Positions 1-7,686 of a stretch of DNA of 16,724 nt are shown here, piece by piece. A model generated the notes under the pieces. It was not told the origin of the DNA and ran no database searches. It was given only the letters and a program-made list of their open reading frames with translations. Within the stretch, counting starts at the first letter, position 1, and each line of letters begins with the position of its first letter. Origin of the DNA: Clostridia bacterium. Lineage in GTDB: Bacteria; Bacillota; Clostridia; TANB77; CAG-508. The stretch covers positions 1 through 16,724 of the forward strand of contig CAAEVK010000042.1 of assembly GCA_900759475.1 (NCBI GenBank). The letters are read 5' to 3'. A program made the translations under genes and the position numbers.

Positions 1-100
1 CAATTGTCGCGCATTAAAAGTAACTTTAGATTAAGGAATACACCAAAATATATCTTCTTTGTGCAAAATTTTACAGTTAACCTCAACTACAAACTTCTAT

Positions 101-987
101 TTATTGTTTAATATACAGCTTTAATTCTTTTTCTAACAATTCCTTTCCACTACTACTCATTTCCACTAAAGGTAATCTAGGAATACCAACAGAATAACCC
201 ATTACATTTAAAGCAGCTTTAATTGGAATAGGATTTGTTTCAGAAAACAATGCCTTAATCAATGGAATTGCCTTAAGCTGAAATTGCATGGCAGAGGAAA
301 TATTTCCATTAAAAAACTCTTCTATTATATTATGAACTTTTTTCGGGAAAATGTTAGACAATACAGAAATAACACCTAATCCACCTAAAGATAAAATAGG
401 CAAAATTTGATCATCATTTCCCGAATAAATTGCCAAATTATCGCCACATAAGGCAGCAATTTCAGCAACTTGAGAAATATTACCGAGAAGCTTCTTTTAT
501 AGCAACAATATTTGGAATTTGAGATAATTCAAAAGCAATAGCAGGAGAAATATTCATGCCAGTTCTACTTGGTACATTATATAAAATAATAGGTAAATCA
601 ACAGAATTAGCGATAGCGGTGTAGTGAGCGATTAATCCTTTCCCGTGTTGTTTTATTATAATAAGGAGTAACAACTAAAAGTCCATCAGCTTTTATTTCT
701 TGTGCATATTGGGATAATTCAATTACACTTTGTGTGCAGTTTCCACCTGTTCCAGCAATAACAGGAATTCGTTTATTTACTAAATTAACAGCAAATTGCA
801 AAGTTTCTTTTTTTTCTTCTAAAGTCATAGTAGAAGATTCACCAGTAGTGCCACATACAATAAGTGCATCAGCACCTTGCTTAATTTGAAATTCAATTAA
901 ATGTTCAAATTCCTCAAAATTAATACCGTTTTGGGTAAATGGAGTAACAATAGCAGTTCCGCACCCTTTAAAAATAATATGTTTCAA
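101..987 (-). CDS. dapA: 4-hydroxy-tetrahydrodipicolinate synthase, read through two +1 shifts at CGG
   Basis: DapA condenses pyruvate with aspartate semialdehyde, the first committed step to diaminopimelate and lysine in the cytoplasm. Read continuously it is interrupted twice, at 645 and 485. Skipping one C at each in-frame CGG restores a 294-residue protein, the normal family length. Visible motifs are GTTGES (residues 46-51), the catalytic Tyr in YNVPSRTG (Tyr136) and the Schiff-base lysine in VAIKEASG (Lys164). The second shift restores the conserved glycine directly after KEAS. I chose TTG at 987 because a GGAG lies about 10 bases upstream; a GTG at 996 would sit against that GGAG. Without the shifts the product stops after about 127 residues. 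It is divergent from mreB. Family identity is certain; intact function depends on the recoding inference. Confidence 0.9.
483..485 (-). other. dapA recoding site B: in-frame CGG with +1 shift
   Basis: The minus-strand reading is GCT TCT CGG TAA, so the zero frame stops one codon after CGG. Skipping the C at 485 gives TCT GGT AAT ATT and restores KEAS-G-NISQ. That glycine is essentially invariant in DapA, which argues that the decoded residue is Gly, not Arg. Confidence 0.85.
643..645 (-). other. dapA recoding site A: in-frame CGG with +1 shift
   Basis: The minus-strand codons read ACA ACA CGG GAA, which runs to a stop within seven further codons. Skipping the C at 645 gives ACA ACA GGG AAA GGA, reading NKTT-G-KGLIAHY. 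This matches the length and register of DapA proteins, which commonly have NKTTQKGL here. The base before the C is A, so this is not a homopolymer slip. Confidence 0.8.
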
Positions 988-1120
988 AAAAATCACACTC
1001 CTATATATATCATTATATGTTACAACTTAGACGTTATAACAAAGAAAACAGTTGCAATTTACTTTAATGCTACTATAAAAATAATTTCTATAAGAAATAT
1101 TAGGTTTTTTTTTGAAAGTA

Positions 1121-1149
1121 TTGCATTATTTTAAAAAATGTAATATAAT
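1121..1149 (+). promoter_or_regulatory. Sigma-A-type promoter for the mreB-like gene
   Basis: TTGCAT at 1121-1126 and a perfect TATAAT at 1144-1149 are separated by 17 bases. This lies about 50 bases before the gene, in the divergent dapA/mreB intergenic region. Confidence 0.65.
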
Positions 1150-1197
1150 TGCAATAATCTTGTAATGATAATGTAATAATACAAAAAGAAAGGGCAG

Positions 1198-2208
1198 ATG
1201 TTCATGTTTGGTTTTGGACAAGATATAGGAATTGATTTAGGAACTGCTACTGTAATAGCATATGTAAAAGGAAAAGGAATTGTTTTAAGAGAACCTTCTG
1301 TTGTTGCTGTAAATAATAACACAGGAGAAGTTTTAGCAATTGGACAAGAAGCAAGAAGAATGCTTGGAAGAACACCTGGTAACATTGTAGCAACAAGGCC
1401 ATTACGAGAAGGTGTTATTTCTGACTATACTGTTACAGAAAAAATGCTAAAACATTTTATTAGTAAAGTTTGTGGAAAATTTATATTTGCACCTAGAATT
1501 ATGATTTGTATTCCATCACAAGTAACAGAAGTAGAGAAAAAGGCAGTAATTGATGCTGCTTCTCAAGCAGGAGCAAGAAAAGTATTTTTAATTGAAGAAC
1601 CAATTGCAGCAGCAATTGGTGCAGGACTTGATATTTCAAAAGCATGTGGTAGCATGATTGTAGATATAGGAGGAGGAACAACAGATATTGCTGTTATTTC
1701 TTTAGGTGGTTCTGTTGTTAGTACATCTTTAAAAATAGCAGGAGATAAATTTGATGAATATATTGTTAAATACATTAAGAAAAAACATAATATAATTATA
1801 GGAGAAAGAACAGCAGAAGAATTAAAAGTAAGTATTGGTTGTGTTTATCCTAAAATACAAGATATAGAAATGGACATTCGTGGTAGAGATTTAATTACAG
1901 GTTTGCCAAAAACAATTACAATTTATTCAAGCGAAATGATGGAAGCATTACAAGAACCAGCAATGATGATAATAGACGCCGTGCATTCTGTATTAGAAAG
2001 AACACCACCAGAATTAGCAGCAGATATTAGTGACAAAGGAATATATATGACAGGTGGAGGTTGTCTAGTAGATGGACTAGACAAGTTATTAGCAGAAAAA
2101 ACTGGAATTAATGTTATGATTGCAGAAGATGCTATTTCTTGTGTAGCGATTGGAACAGGAAAAGCATTAGATAATTTAGATTCTCTAGAAGGAAAAATAA
2201 GGAAATAA
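1198..2208 (+). CDS. mreB: MreB/Mbl-family rod-shape actin homologue
   Basis: This actin-like ATPase forms membrane-associated filaments that guide the lateral cell-wall synthesis machinery. The ORF has 336 residues, normal for the family. The first phosphate motif DIGIDLGTATV lies near residues 9-19, the second phosphate motif IVDIGGGTTDIAVISLGG near 154-171, and the adenosine motif MTGGGCLVDG near 289-298. A second ATG at 1204 (MFGFGQDIG) has better spacing from AAAGGG at 1188-1193 and resembles Mbl N-termini, so the true start may be there. No mreC or mreD follows, which makes it more like the stand-alone mbl/mreBH genes of Bacilli than the mreBCD operon copy. It has no in-frame CGG and no frameshift. 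Confidence 0.93.
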   Translation: MFMFGFGQDIGIDLGTATVIAYVKGKGIVLREPSVVAVNNNTGEVLAIGQEARRMLGRTPGNIVATRPLREGVISDYTVTEKMLKHFISKVCGKFIFAPRIMICIPSQVTEVEKKAVIDAASQAGARKVFLIEEPIAAAIGAGLDISKACGSMIVDIGGGTTDIAVISLGGSVVSTSLKIAGDKFDEYIVKYIKKKHNIIIGERTAEELKVSIGCVYPKIQDIEMDIRGRDLITGLPKTITIYSSEMMEALQEPAMMIIDAVHSVLERTPPELAADISDKGIYMTGGGCLVDGLDKLLAEKTGINVMIAEDAISCVAIGTGKALDNLDSLEGKIRK

Positions 2209-2250
2209 TGTAAAGTTTCTTTAAAACATAGATTTAATTTTGAATTAATA

Positions 2251-2298
2251 GAAGTCGAAAGTCAGAAATTGGAGACTAGAATTCTGACTTCCGACTTC
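2251..2298. repeat. Long palindrome in the mreB-mtaB gap
   Basis: The arms at 2251-2267 and 2282-2298 are 17 bases long and complementary except for one position. The loop contains AATTGGAGACTAG. No T-run follows the right arm, so it is a poor intrinsic terminator. The core TCAGAAATTGGAGA (2262-2275) recurs in the palindrome before pgk, suggesting a small repeat family. Confidence 0.7.
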
Positions 2299-2331
2299 TA
2301 AATTATGCGTGACAATAGAAAGGAAAAAAAT

Positions 2332-3626
2332 ATGAAGATTGCTTTTTTTACACTTCGGTTGCAAAGTGAATCAATACGAAACAAATGCGATGGCACAGCA
2401 ACTAATAAATGCTGGGTATGAAATAACAGACTATAATCAGTTTGCAGATATTTATATTATTAATACTTGTACAGTTACAAACATGTCAGATAAAAAATCA
2501 AGGCAAATGTTAAGAAGAGCACATCAAATTAATCCAAAAGCAATTGTTATTGCAGTAGGGTGTTATGCACAAGTAGCAAAACAAGATTTGGAAAAAATAA
2601 AGGATATTGATATAATTCTAGGAATAAATGAAAAAAATCATATTGTAGAATATATTGAACAATATTTAAATGAAAGAAAAATTGTTGAACAAGTAGCAGA
2701 TGTAATGCAACAAAGAGAATTTTTAGATTTTGGTACAGTGACATTTACAGAAAAAACAAGAGCAGTAATAAAAATTCAAGATGGTTGTGACAGATTTTGT
2801 TCTTATTGTATTATTCCGTATGCTAGAGGAAGAGTTAGAAGTAGAAAAATAGACAGTATTGTTTCAGAAGTAAAAGAAATTGTAAAAAGGGGAATACAGG
2901 AAATTGTAATTACAGGAATTCATATTGCATCTTATGGAAAGGATTTGCCAGAAGATGTAACTTTAATTCATGTGCTAGAAGAACTAAATAAAATAGAAGG
3001 ATTAAAAAGAATTCGATTAGGTTCTTTAGAGCCTACAATTGTTACAAGAGAATTTGTAACAAGATTAGTAAAACTAGAAAAAATTTGTGACCATTTTCAT
3101 TTGTCTTTGCAAAGTGGATGTAATGAAACACTAGAAAGAATGAATAGAAGATATACAGTAGAACAATTTCGGAGAAGTAGTACAACTTTTAAGAAAGAAT
3201 TACCCAAATGTGGTATTAACAACAGATATTATTGTAGGATTTCCAGGAGAAACAGCAGAAGAGTTTGATATTACCTATCAATATTTGAAAGAAATTTCTT
3301 TTTATAAAATACATGTATTTCCATACTCGGCAAGAAATGGAACAAAAGCTGCTAAAATGCCAAACCAAGTTGAATGTACAATAAAAGAGCAAAGAAGCAA
3401 AAAAATAATAGAGCTATCTAATATGCAACAAATTGAGTTTTTAAATCATTATATAGGAAAAAAAGTGGAAGTATTATTTGAACAACAAAATAGGGAATAT
3501 GCTAAAGGACATACTAGTAATTACATAGAAGTAATGGTAAAAGCAAATCATTTAGAAAATACAATAAAAAATATAGAAGTAACAAATATTTCTGAATTAG
3601 CATTAGTAGGAAAAATACAGATGTAA
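2332..3626 (+). CDS. mtaB: tRNA (t6A37) methylthiotransferase MtaB, read through two +1 shifts at CGG
   Basis: MtaB is a radical-SAM enzyme that converts t6A37 to ms2t6A37 in tRNAs reading ANN codons. The start is ATG at 2332, preceded by AGGAAAAAAAT. Eight codons later, at 2356, an in-frame CGG breaks the frame. Skipping its C joins MKIAFFTL to GCKVNQYETNA, the family's invariant N-terminal motif. A second in-frame CGG at 3170 breaks the frame after YTVEQF; skipping the C restores GEVVQLLRKNYP and then VLTTDIIVGFPGET. The combined protein has 430 residues, the usual length. The radical-SAM CxxxCxxC cluster is in DGCDRFCSYCIIPYARGR, and a TRAM-like C-terminal region follows. Starting at the TTG at 2339 would avoid the first shift but would lose the conserved N-terminus and its SD spacing. 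Confidence 0.9.
2356..2358 (+). other. mtaB recoding site A: in-frame CGG with +1 shift
   Basis: ACA CTT CGG TTG becomes ACA CTT (C) GGT TGC when the C at 2356 is skipped. This creates TL-G-CKVNQYET, where the glycine before Cys is invariant in the family. The zero frame runs to a TGA about 20 codons later. The site lies only eight codons from the start. Confidence 0.85.
3170..3172 (+). other. mtaB recoding site B: in-frame CGG with +1 shift
   Basis: CAA TTT CGG AGA becomes CAA TTT (C) GGA GAA GTA when the C at 3170 is skipped, restoring EQF-G-EVVQLL. The zero frame stays open to about 3268 but encodes no conserved sequence. This is the only one of the six sites where the P-site tRNA could re-pair well after slipping (TTT to TTC). 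Confidence 0.8.
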
Positions 3627-3680
3627 CAAAAATGTAATATTTACGTAATAAATATTTAATAATAAAGATTTCTAAAATGC

Positions 3681-3709
3681 TTGAAAAAAAAGAAATAATG
3701 TAGTATAAA
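3681..3709 (+). promoter_or_regulatory. Promoter for the small gene at 3755
   Basis: TTGAAA at 3681-3686 and TATAAA at 3704-3709 are spaced by 17 bases. They lie about 45 bases before the start of the 95-residue gene. Confidence 0.55.
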
Positions 3710-3754
3710 TACATTATTATAAGGAAAGAAATAACAAAGGAGGAAAGTAGTACC

Positions 3755-4042
3755 ATGGAAGAACAAAAAATAAATGGAGCTGGAATAGCAGAACAAACAG
3801 TTACAGAAATGGGAGCACAAACAAATGTATCTTCAAACTTACCAAAAGAGGTTAGCATTTGGGGAAAAATAAAAGCGTTTTTATTACAGGATGTTAATAG
3901 AGATGTAGTAATTACAATGACTCCACATCAAGAAAAAGTTCTAAAAGAAGTTCATGATTTTTGGTTTCAAGAAATTAATTTTGAAAAAGTAAAAGATTTC
4001 TTATTTCAAGAAATAACATTCAGTTCAAAGAAAAATAAGTAA
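3755..4042 (+). CDS. Small hypothetical protein of 95 residues
   Basis: It has a strong AAAGGAGG at 3736-3743, its own likely promoter and a terminator just after it, so it is very likely expressed. The 95-residue product is soluble in appearance, with no signal peptide or membrane segment. Residues 1-30 are polar and probably disordered. The rest is helical and amphipathic, with an internal near-repeat: AFLLQDV, then FWFQEINFEKVKD, then FLFQEITF. The tail is lysine-rich. I do not recognise a characterised family and assign no function. Confidence 0.75.
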   Translation: MEEQKINGAGIAEQTVTEMGAQTNVSSNLPKEVSIWGKIKAFLLQDVNRDVVITMTPHQEKVLKEVHDFWFQEINFEKVKDFLFQEITFSSKKNK

Positions 4043-4044
4043 AA

Positions 4045-4085
4045 AAAAACACATAGATTCATGGAAATTGAATTTATGTGTTTTT
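4045..4085. terminator. Bidirectional terminator between convergent genes
   Basis: The arms at 4045-4060 and 4070-4085 form a stem of about 16 bp with a nine-base loop. An A-run precedes and a T-run follows, so it can end transcripts from both the small gene and the convergent L,D-transpeptidase. Confidence 0.85.
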
Positions 4086-4107
4086 GGTTATTTAAAATAA
4101 TAGTATT

Positions 4108-5028
4108 TTAAGTACTTTGCCAAGGATTATTAGGGTCTGGATCAGTAGGATCCCAACCTCTATAAGAACTATTAGTAGGAATTTTCTGCGCTTGTGGTTT
4201 ACCTAAAGGACCAGGGTTAGAGGCATCATCATAAAATTCAACATTTGTTCCTATGGGACAATTATCATAAAGCCATTTAGCATCAGCTACTGTCAAACGT
4301 ACACACCCAGCAGATGCAGAAGAACCAAGCTTATTATAATAGGTATATCTTAAACTTCCTTTATTATATTTGGTATTGTAAGGAACGGAGTGAAATAAAA
4401 TATTTCCAACAATTTGAGTAGAATATTGTCCATAGCAGTTACCAAATAAATCAACCCATTCAAATTTTTTGGGGGTTGCATATATGCCAGAATGTGGAGT
4501 TGCAGTACCAGTAGAACAAACAAAAGCCTTTTCAGGAATAGAATATATTCCATTTTCATCTTTAGCATATACGGTAATGGTATTGGCAGCAACATTTACT
4601 TTAATATAGTATGGAAAAGTAGAAACCTCAGGAGTAACGGAAGAAATTATTACTCCTGAAGTTTCTTTATTCTTCATATTATTATCTATGTTATTGAAGG
4701 AAGATTCATCTACAATATTTTGATATTCTTCATCTTCTTCCGAAGTACCATATTCTGTAATGTCTAAAGCAGGAGCATTCGTAGTACTGGAATTAGTTGG
4801 AACTGGTATTTCTGTAATATCAAAAAAATTAGATATTTCTTCTTCATAAATGTTTTCGTCTAATGAATACTCATTAGTACTGTCTTTGTTTGTATTATCA
4901 TTAATGTATGGAGTACCATCGGTTATAACATCTGTATCAGAAGTAAAAAATTGGAATAAAAAAATGGCAATACAGATAACTGCAATGCTAATTAATACAA
5001 TTAAGGCAATTATTTCAAGTTTTTTCAA
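4108..5028 (-). CDS. L,D-transpeptidase (YkuD domain), membrane-anchored
   Basis: YkuD enzymes form 3-3 peptidoglycan cross-links or attach proteins to the wall outside the membrane. The 306-residue product begins with a short cytoplasmic MKKLE and a hydrophobic segment at about residues 6-28. An acidic, Ser/Thr/Asn-rich linker runs to about 135, and the YkuD domain covers about 138-268. The catalytic motif is seen as HSVPY (His213) and SASAGCVRL (Cys242, Arg244). A Pro/Asn/Asp-rich tail follows. The start is TTG at 5028 because AAAGGAGGG lies just upstream. It has no in-frame CGG and is intact. The substrate is not deducible. Confidence 0.92.
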   Translation of the reverse strand: MKKLEIIALIVLISIAVICIAIFLFQFFTSDTDVITDGTPYINDNTNKDSTNEYSLDENIYEEEISNFFDITEIPVPTNSSTTNAPALDITEYGTSEEDEEYQNIVDESSFNNIDNNMKNKETSGVIISSVTPEVSTFPYYIKVNVAANTITVYAKDENGIYSIPEKAFVCSTGTATPHSGIYATPKKFEWVDLFGNCYGQYSTQIVGNILFHSVPYNTKYNKGSLRYTYYNKLGSSASAGCVRLTVADAKWLYDNCPIGTNVEFYDDASNPGPLGKPQAQKIPTNSSYRGWDPTDPDPNNPWQST

Positions 5029-5199
5029 AATGACCCTCCTTTTATTTTTATAAAAGTCTATAAAAACATTTTAACATAATTTGAATAAAAAATAAATAAA
5101 ATAATGAAAAATATTTTATAATTCTTAATTTTTACTTTTTTTTGCATTTTTTGTAACATTACCAAGTCCAATTTTGAAAACAAAAAAATAGAATACCTC

Positions 5200-5228
5200 T
5201 TGAAAAGTAAAAGTTTTTATTATACAAT
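5200..5228 (+). promoter_or_regulatory. Promoter of gap
   Basis: TTGAAA at 5200-5205 and TACAAT at 5223-5228 are spaced by 17 bases. A TGTCTT/AAGACA inverted repeat (about 5234-5250) follows directly, near the expected transcription start. Confidence 0.55.
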
Positions 5229-5253
5229 AACAATGTCTTAAAAAAGACAAAAT

Positions 5254-5275
5254 TTGTATAGATACAATATGTATC
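5254..5275. promoter_or_regulatory. Nested palindromes in the gap leader, possible operator
   Basis: TTGTAT-AG-ATACAA (5254-5267) and GATACA-ATA-TGTATC (5261-5275) are two overlapping perfect inverted repeats sharing the ATACAA segment. They lie between the promoter and the SD of gap. They could be a repressor site or alternative RNA hairpins. The regulator is unknown; no regulator gene such as cggR adjoins gap. Confidence 0.4.
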
Positions 5276-5293
5276 AGAATTGGAGGATTTTTT

Positions 5294-6298
5294 ATGTCAG
5301 TAAAAGTTGGAATCAATGGTTTTGGAAGAATTGGGAATTTGACATTTCAAGCAGCTTTAGAAAAAGAAGAAGTAGAAGTTATCGCAATCAATGACCCATT
5401 TATTGACGCAGACTATATGGCATACATGGTAAAATACGATACAGTTCATGGAAAATTCAAAGGAGAAGTAAAAGCAGAAAACGGAAAATTAATTGTCAAT
5501 GGAAAAGAAATAAAGGTATATAATGAAATGGATCCTAAAAATATTCCTTGGGGAGCAGATGGAGTAGAATATGTTTTAGAATGTTCAGGAGTATTTACAA
5601 CAACCGAAAAGGCAAATGCCCATTTAGAAGGAGGTGCTAAAAAAGTTATTATTAGTGCACCTTCAAAAGATGCACCTATGTTTGTAATGGGAGTAAACCA
5701 CACCAAATATGACCCAAGTATGAATATTATATCAAATGCATCTTGTACAACAAATTGCCTAGCACCACTTGCTAAAGTTATTCATGATAATTTTGGAATT
5801 AAAGATGGATTAATGACTACTGTTCATAGCACAACTGCAACACAAAAAACAGTGGATGGTGCATCAAAAAAAGATTGGAGAGGGGGACGTGCTGCAGCAG
5901 CCAATATTATTCCTTCTTCAACAGGTGCAGCAAAAGCAGTGGGAAAAGTTATTCCAGAATTAAATGGTAAATTAACAGGAATGGCATTTAGAGTACCTAC
6001 AATTGATGTTTCTGTTGTAGATTTAACTTGTAATTTAGAAAGACCAGCAACATATGAAGAAATATGTGCAGTAATAAAAAAAGCATCTGAAAACGAACTG
6101 AAAGGAATATTAGAATATGTAGATGAAGATGTTGTTTCTTCAGATTTCATTCATGATGCACATACCTCTATTTTTGATAGTAAAGCAGGAATTGCATTAA
6201 CAGATACATTTGTTAAATTAGTAGCTTGGTATGACAATGAATGGGGTTATTCAAACAAATTGGTGGATTTAGCATGTTATATTGCAACTAGAGAATAA
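5294..6298 (+). CDS. gap: Glyceraldehyde-3-phosphate dehydrogenase, type I
   Basis: This enzyme oxidises and phosphorylates glyceraldehyde-3-phosphate to 1,3-bisphosphoglycerate with NAD. The 334 residues match the family. The Rossmann motif GINGFGRIG lies at residues 6-14, the catalytic cysteine in SNASCTTNC at Cys151 and the catalytic histidine in TVHST at His178. The C-terminal WYDNEWGYSNKLVDL is typical. A GGAGG SD lies ten bases before the ATG. It heads the glycolytic cluster, with pgk next after 188 bases filled by repeats. It contains one out-of-frame CGG (AAC GGA) and no frameshift. Confidence 0.98.
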   Translation: MSVKVGINGFGRIGNLTFQAALEKEEVEVIAINDPFIDADYMAYMVKYDTVHGKFKGEVKAENGKLIVNGKEIKVYNEMDPKNIPWGADGVEYVLECSGVFTTTEKANAHLEGGAKKVIISAPSKDAPMFVMGVNHTKYDPSMNIISNASCTTNCLAPLAKVIHDNFGIKDGLMTTVHSTTATQKTVDGASKKDWRGGRAAAANIIPSSTGAAKAVGKVIPELNGKLTGMAFRVPTIDVSVVDLTCNLERPATYEEICAVIKKASENELKGILEYVDEDVVSSDFIHDAHTSIFDSKAGIALTDTFVKLVAWYDNEWGYSNKLVDLACYIATRE

Positions 6299-6370
6299 GA
6301 AAAGTGGCTTCGCCACATGTACAGGTTTGCTTCGCAAACCATACAACTCAAGGAAACTTAACCTTGTTGT
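6294..6370 (+). repeat. 77-bp dispersed repeat, copy A (downstream of gap)
   Basis: It is 68/77 identical, by my hand alignment, to the reverse complement of 16259-16335. It contains hairpins GTGGC-TTC-GCCAC (6304-6316), GGTTTGC-TTC-GCAAACC (6324-6340) and CAAGG...CCTTG near its end. The first bases overlap the gap stop codon. The second hairpin's outer pair is G-C here and C-G in the other copy, a compensatory change suggesting a selected RNA structure. Confidence 0.85.
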
Positions 6371-6400
6371 TCCGGAAAAATCGCAGATTTTTCCGGAACA
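6368..6400. repeat. Perfect 15-bp hairpin after the dispersed repeat
   Basis: The arms at 6368-6382 and 6386-6400 are perfectly complementary with a three-base GCA loop. A-rich rather than T-rich sequence follows, so it is more likely an mRNA-stabilising or processing structure between gap and pgk than an intrinsic terminator. Confidence 0.75.
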
Positions 6401-6411
6401 ATAAAAAACTT

Positions 6412-6466
6412 AAATTTATAAATCAGAAATTGGAGATTAAAAACCCAATTTCTGACTTATAAATTT
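6412..6466. repeat. 22-bp-arm palindrome upstream of pgk
   Basis: The arms at 6412-6433 and 6445-6466 are complementary at 21 of 22 positions, with an 11-base loop. It carries the same TCAGAAATTGGAGA core as the palindrome at 2251-2298. It ends just before the pgk SD (AAGGAG, 6471-6476), so it could affect pgk translation or mRNA processing. Confidence 0.75.
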
Positions 6467-6486
6467 CAAAAAGGAGAAGATAAAAA

Positions 6487-7672
6487 ATGGAAAAGAAAAC
6501 AGTTAGAGATATAGATGTTTCTAATAAAAAAGTGTTAGTAAGATGTGACTTTAATGTGCCTCAAGAAGAAAATGGTTCTATTATAGATAACAGAAGGATT
6601 GTAGCAGCAATTCCAACAATTCAATATTTGCTAGAGCATCAAGCAAAAGTAATATTATGTTCTCATTTGGGAAGACCAAAGGGAGAAGTAAATCCTAAAT
6701 ATTCTTTAAAACCAATTGCAGAGGAACTAACTAGATTGTTAGGAAAAGAAGTAAAATTGGCTAGTGATGTGGTAGGAGAAAGTGCAAAACAGTTAACCAA
6801 TGCAATGAAAATAGGTGAAATTGTTTTATTAGAAAATGTTAGATTTGAACCAGGAGAAGAAAAAAATTCTCCAGAACTTTCTAAAGCATTTGCAGCTTTG
6901 GCAGAAATTTATGTAAATGATGCATTCGGAACAGCACATAGAGCACATAGTTCAACAACAGGAGTAGCAGATTATCTACCAGCTGTTTCAGGTTTTTTAA
7001 TAGAAAAAGAATTAGCATTTTTAGGAACTAGTTTAGAAAAACCACAAAGACCTTTTATTTCCATTTTAGGAGGAGCAAAAGTTTCAGATAAAATTGGAGT
7101 AATTGAAAATCTTTTAGAAAAGGTAGACAAACTAATTATTGGTGGAGGAATGGCATTTACATTTTTAAAGGCTCGGAGGGCACAAAATTGGAAAATCCAT
7201 TTGTGAAGAAGATAAGCTGGATTTAGCCAATAATCTATTAGAAAAAGCAAAACAAAAAGGAATAGAGGTACTTTTACCAATTGATACTCATATTGCTACA
7301 GATTATTCAAACGATACTGAAGATAAAATTGTGCATTCTCAAGAAATACCAGATGATTGGGAAGGTTTAGATATTGGTCCAGATACAGTAAAAAAATTCG
7401 CACAAGCTTTGCAAGGTGCAAAAACAGTTGTATGGAATGGACCTTTGGGAGTATGTGAATTTCCAAAATTTAAAGTAGGAACAGAAGAAATTGCAAAAGT
7501 ATTAGCGGAATTAGATGCTGTTACCATTATTGGTGGAGGAGATTCAGCAGCTGCAATTGAAAAAATGGGATTGGCAGATAAAATGACACATATTTCAACT
7601 GGTGGTGGGGCATCATTGGAATTTTTAGAAGGAAAAAAATTACCAGGAATAGAATGTTTACAAGATAAATAG
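6487..7672 (+). CDS. pgk: Phosphoglycerate kinase, read through a +1 shift at CGG
   Basis: PGK transfers the acyl phosphate of 1,3-bisphosphoglycerate to ADP. The frame is broken once, at 7174, by an in-frame CGG after FTFLKA. Skipping its C restores GGHKIGKSICEEDKLDL and gives 394 residues, exactly the family length. Motifs are RCDFNVP near residues 19-25, HLGRPKG near 60-66, FGTAHRAHSSTTG near 144-156, GGAKVSDKIGVIENL near 196-210, and the C-terminal nucleotide site VWNGPLGVCEF and GGGDSAAAIEKMG. In the zero frame translation ends at 7206 after 239 residues, missing most of the nucleotide-binding domain. A cell with gap, tpiA, gpmI and eno all present would be expected to need it, which argues against a true pseudogene. 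Confidence 0.93.
7174..7176 (+). other. pgk recoding site: in-frame CGG with +1 shift
   Basis: AAG GCT CGG AGG becomes AAG GCT (C) GGA GGG CAC when the C at 7174 is skipped. This yields FLKA-G-GHKIGKS, aligned without gaps to the usual FLKAQGxxIGKS. The zero frame reaches TGA ten codons later. Confidence 0.85.
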
Positions 7673-7686
7673 AAAGAGGAAGCTAA

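Noticed and set aside
101..987. dapA fragments as separate small genes or a decayed pseudogene
   Set aside because: The three segments join in register with no lost residues, and both junctions are in-frame CGG, matching the pattern in mtaB, pgk and eno. Decay would be expected to show random lesions.
2339..2356. TTG at 2339 as the true mtaB start, avoiding the first shift
   Set aside because: It gives a non-conserved N-terminus, whereas ATG 2332 plus the CGG shift gives the canonical MKIAFFTLGCKVNQYET. The SD AGGA fits 2332.
3210..3626. Separate gene starting at GTG 3210
   Set aside because: The conserved MtaB sequence in this frame extends back to 3171, directly after the CGG, and there is no ribosome binding site at 3210.
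6301..6470. Intrinsic terminator between gap and pgk
   Set aside because: Several stable hairpins exist but none is followed by a T-run on the coding strand, so read-through into pgk is likely.
7331..7672. Independent gene encoding the C-terminal part of PGK
   Set aside because: It has no Shine-Dalgarno at its ATG, and homology continues upstream of that ATG to the CGG at 7174, so it is part of pgk.
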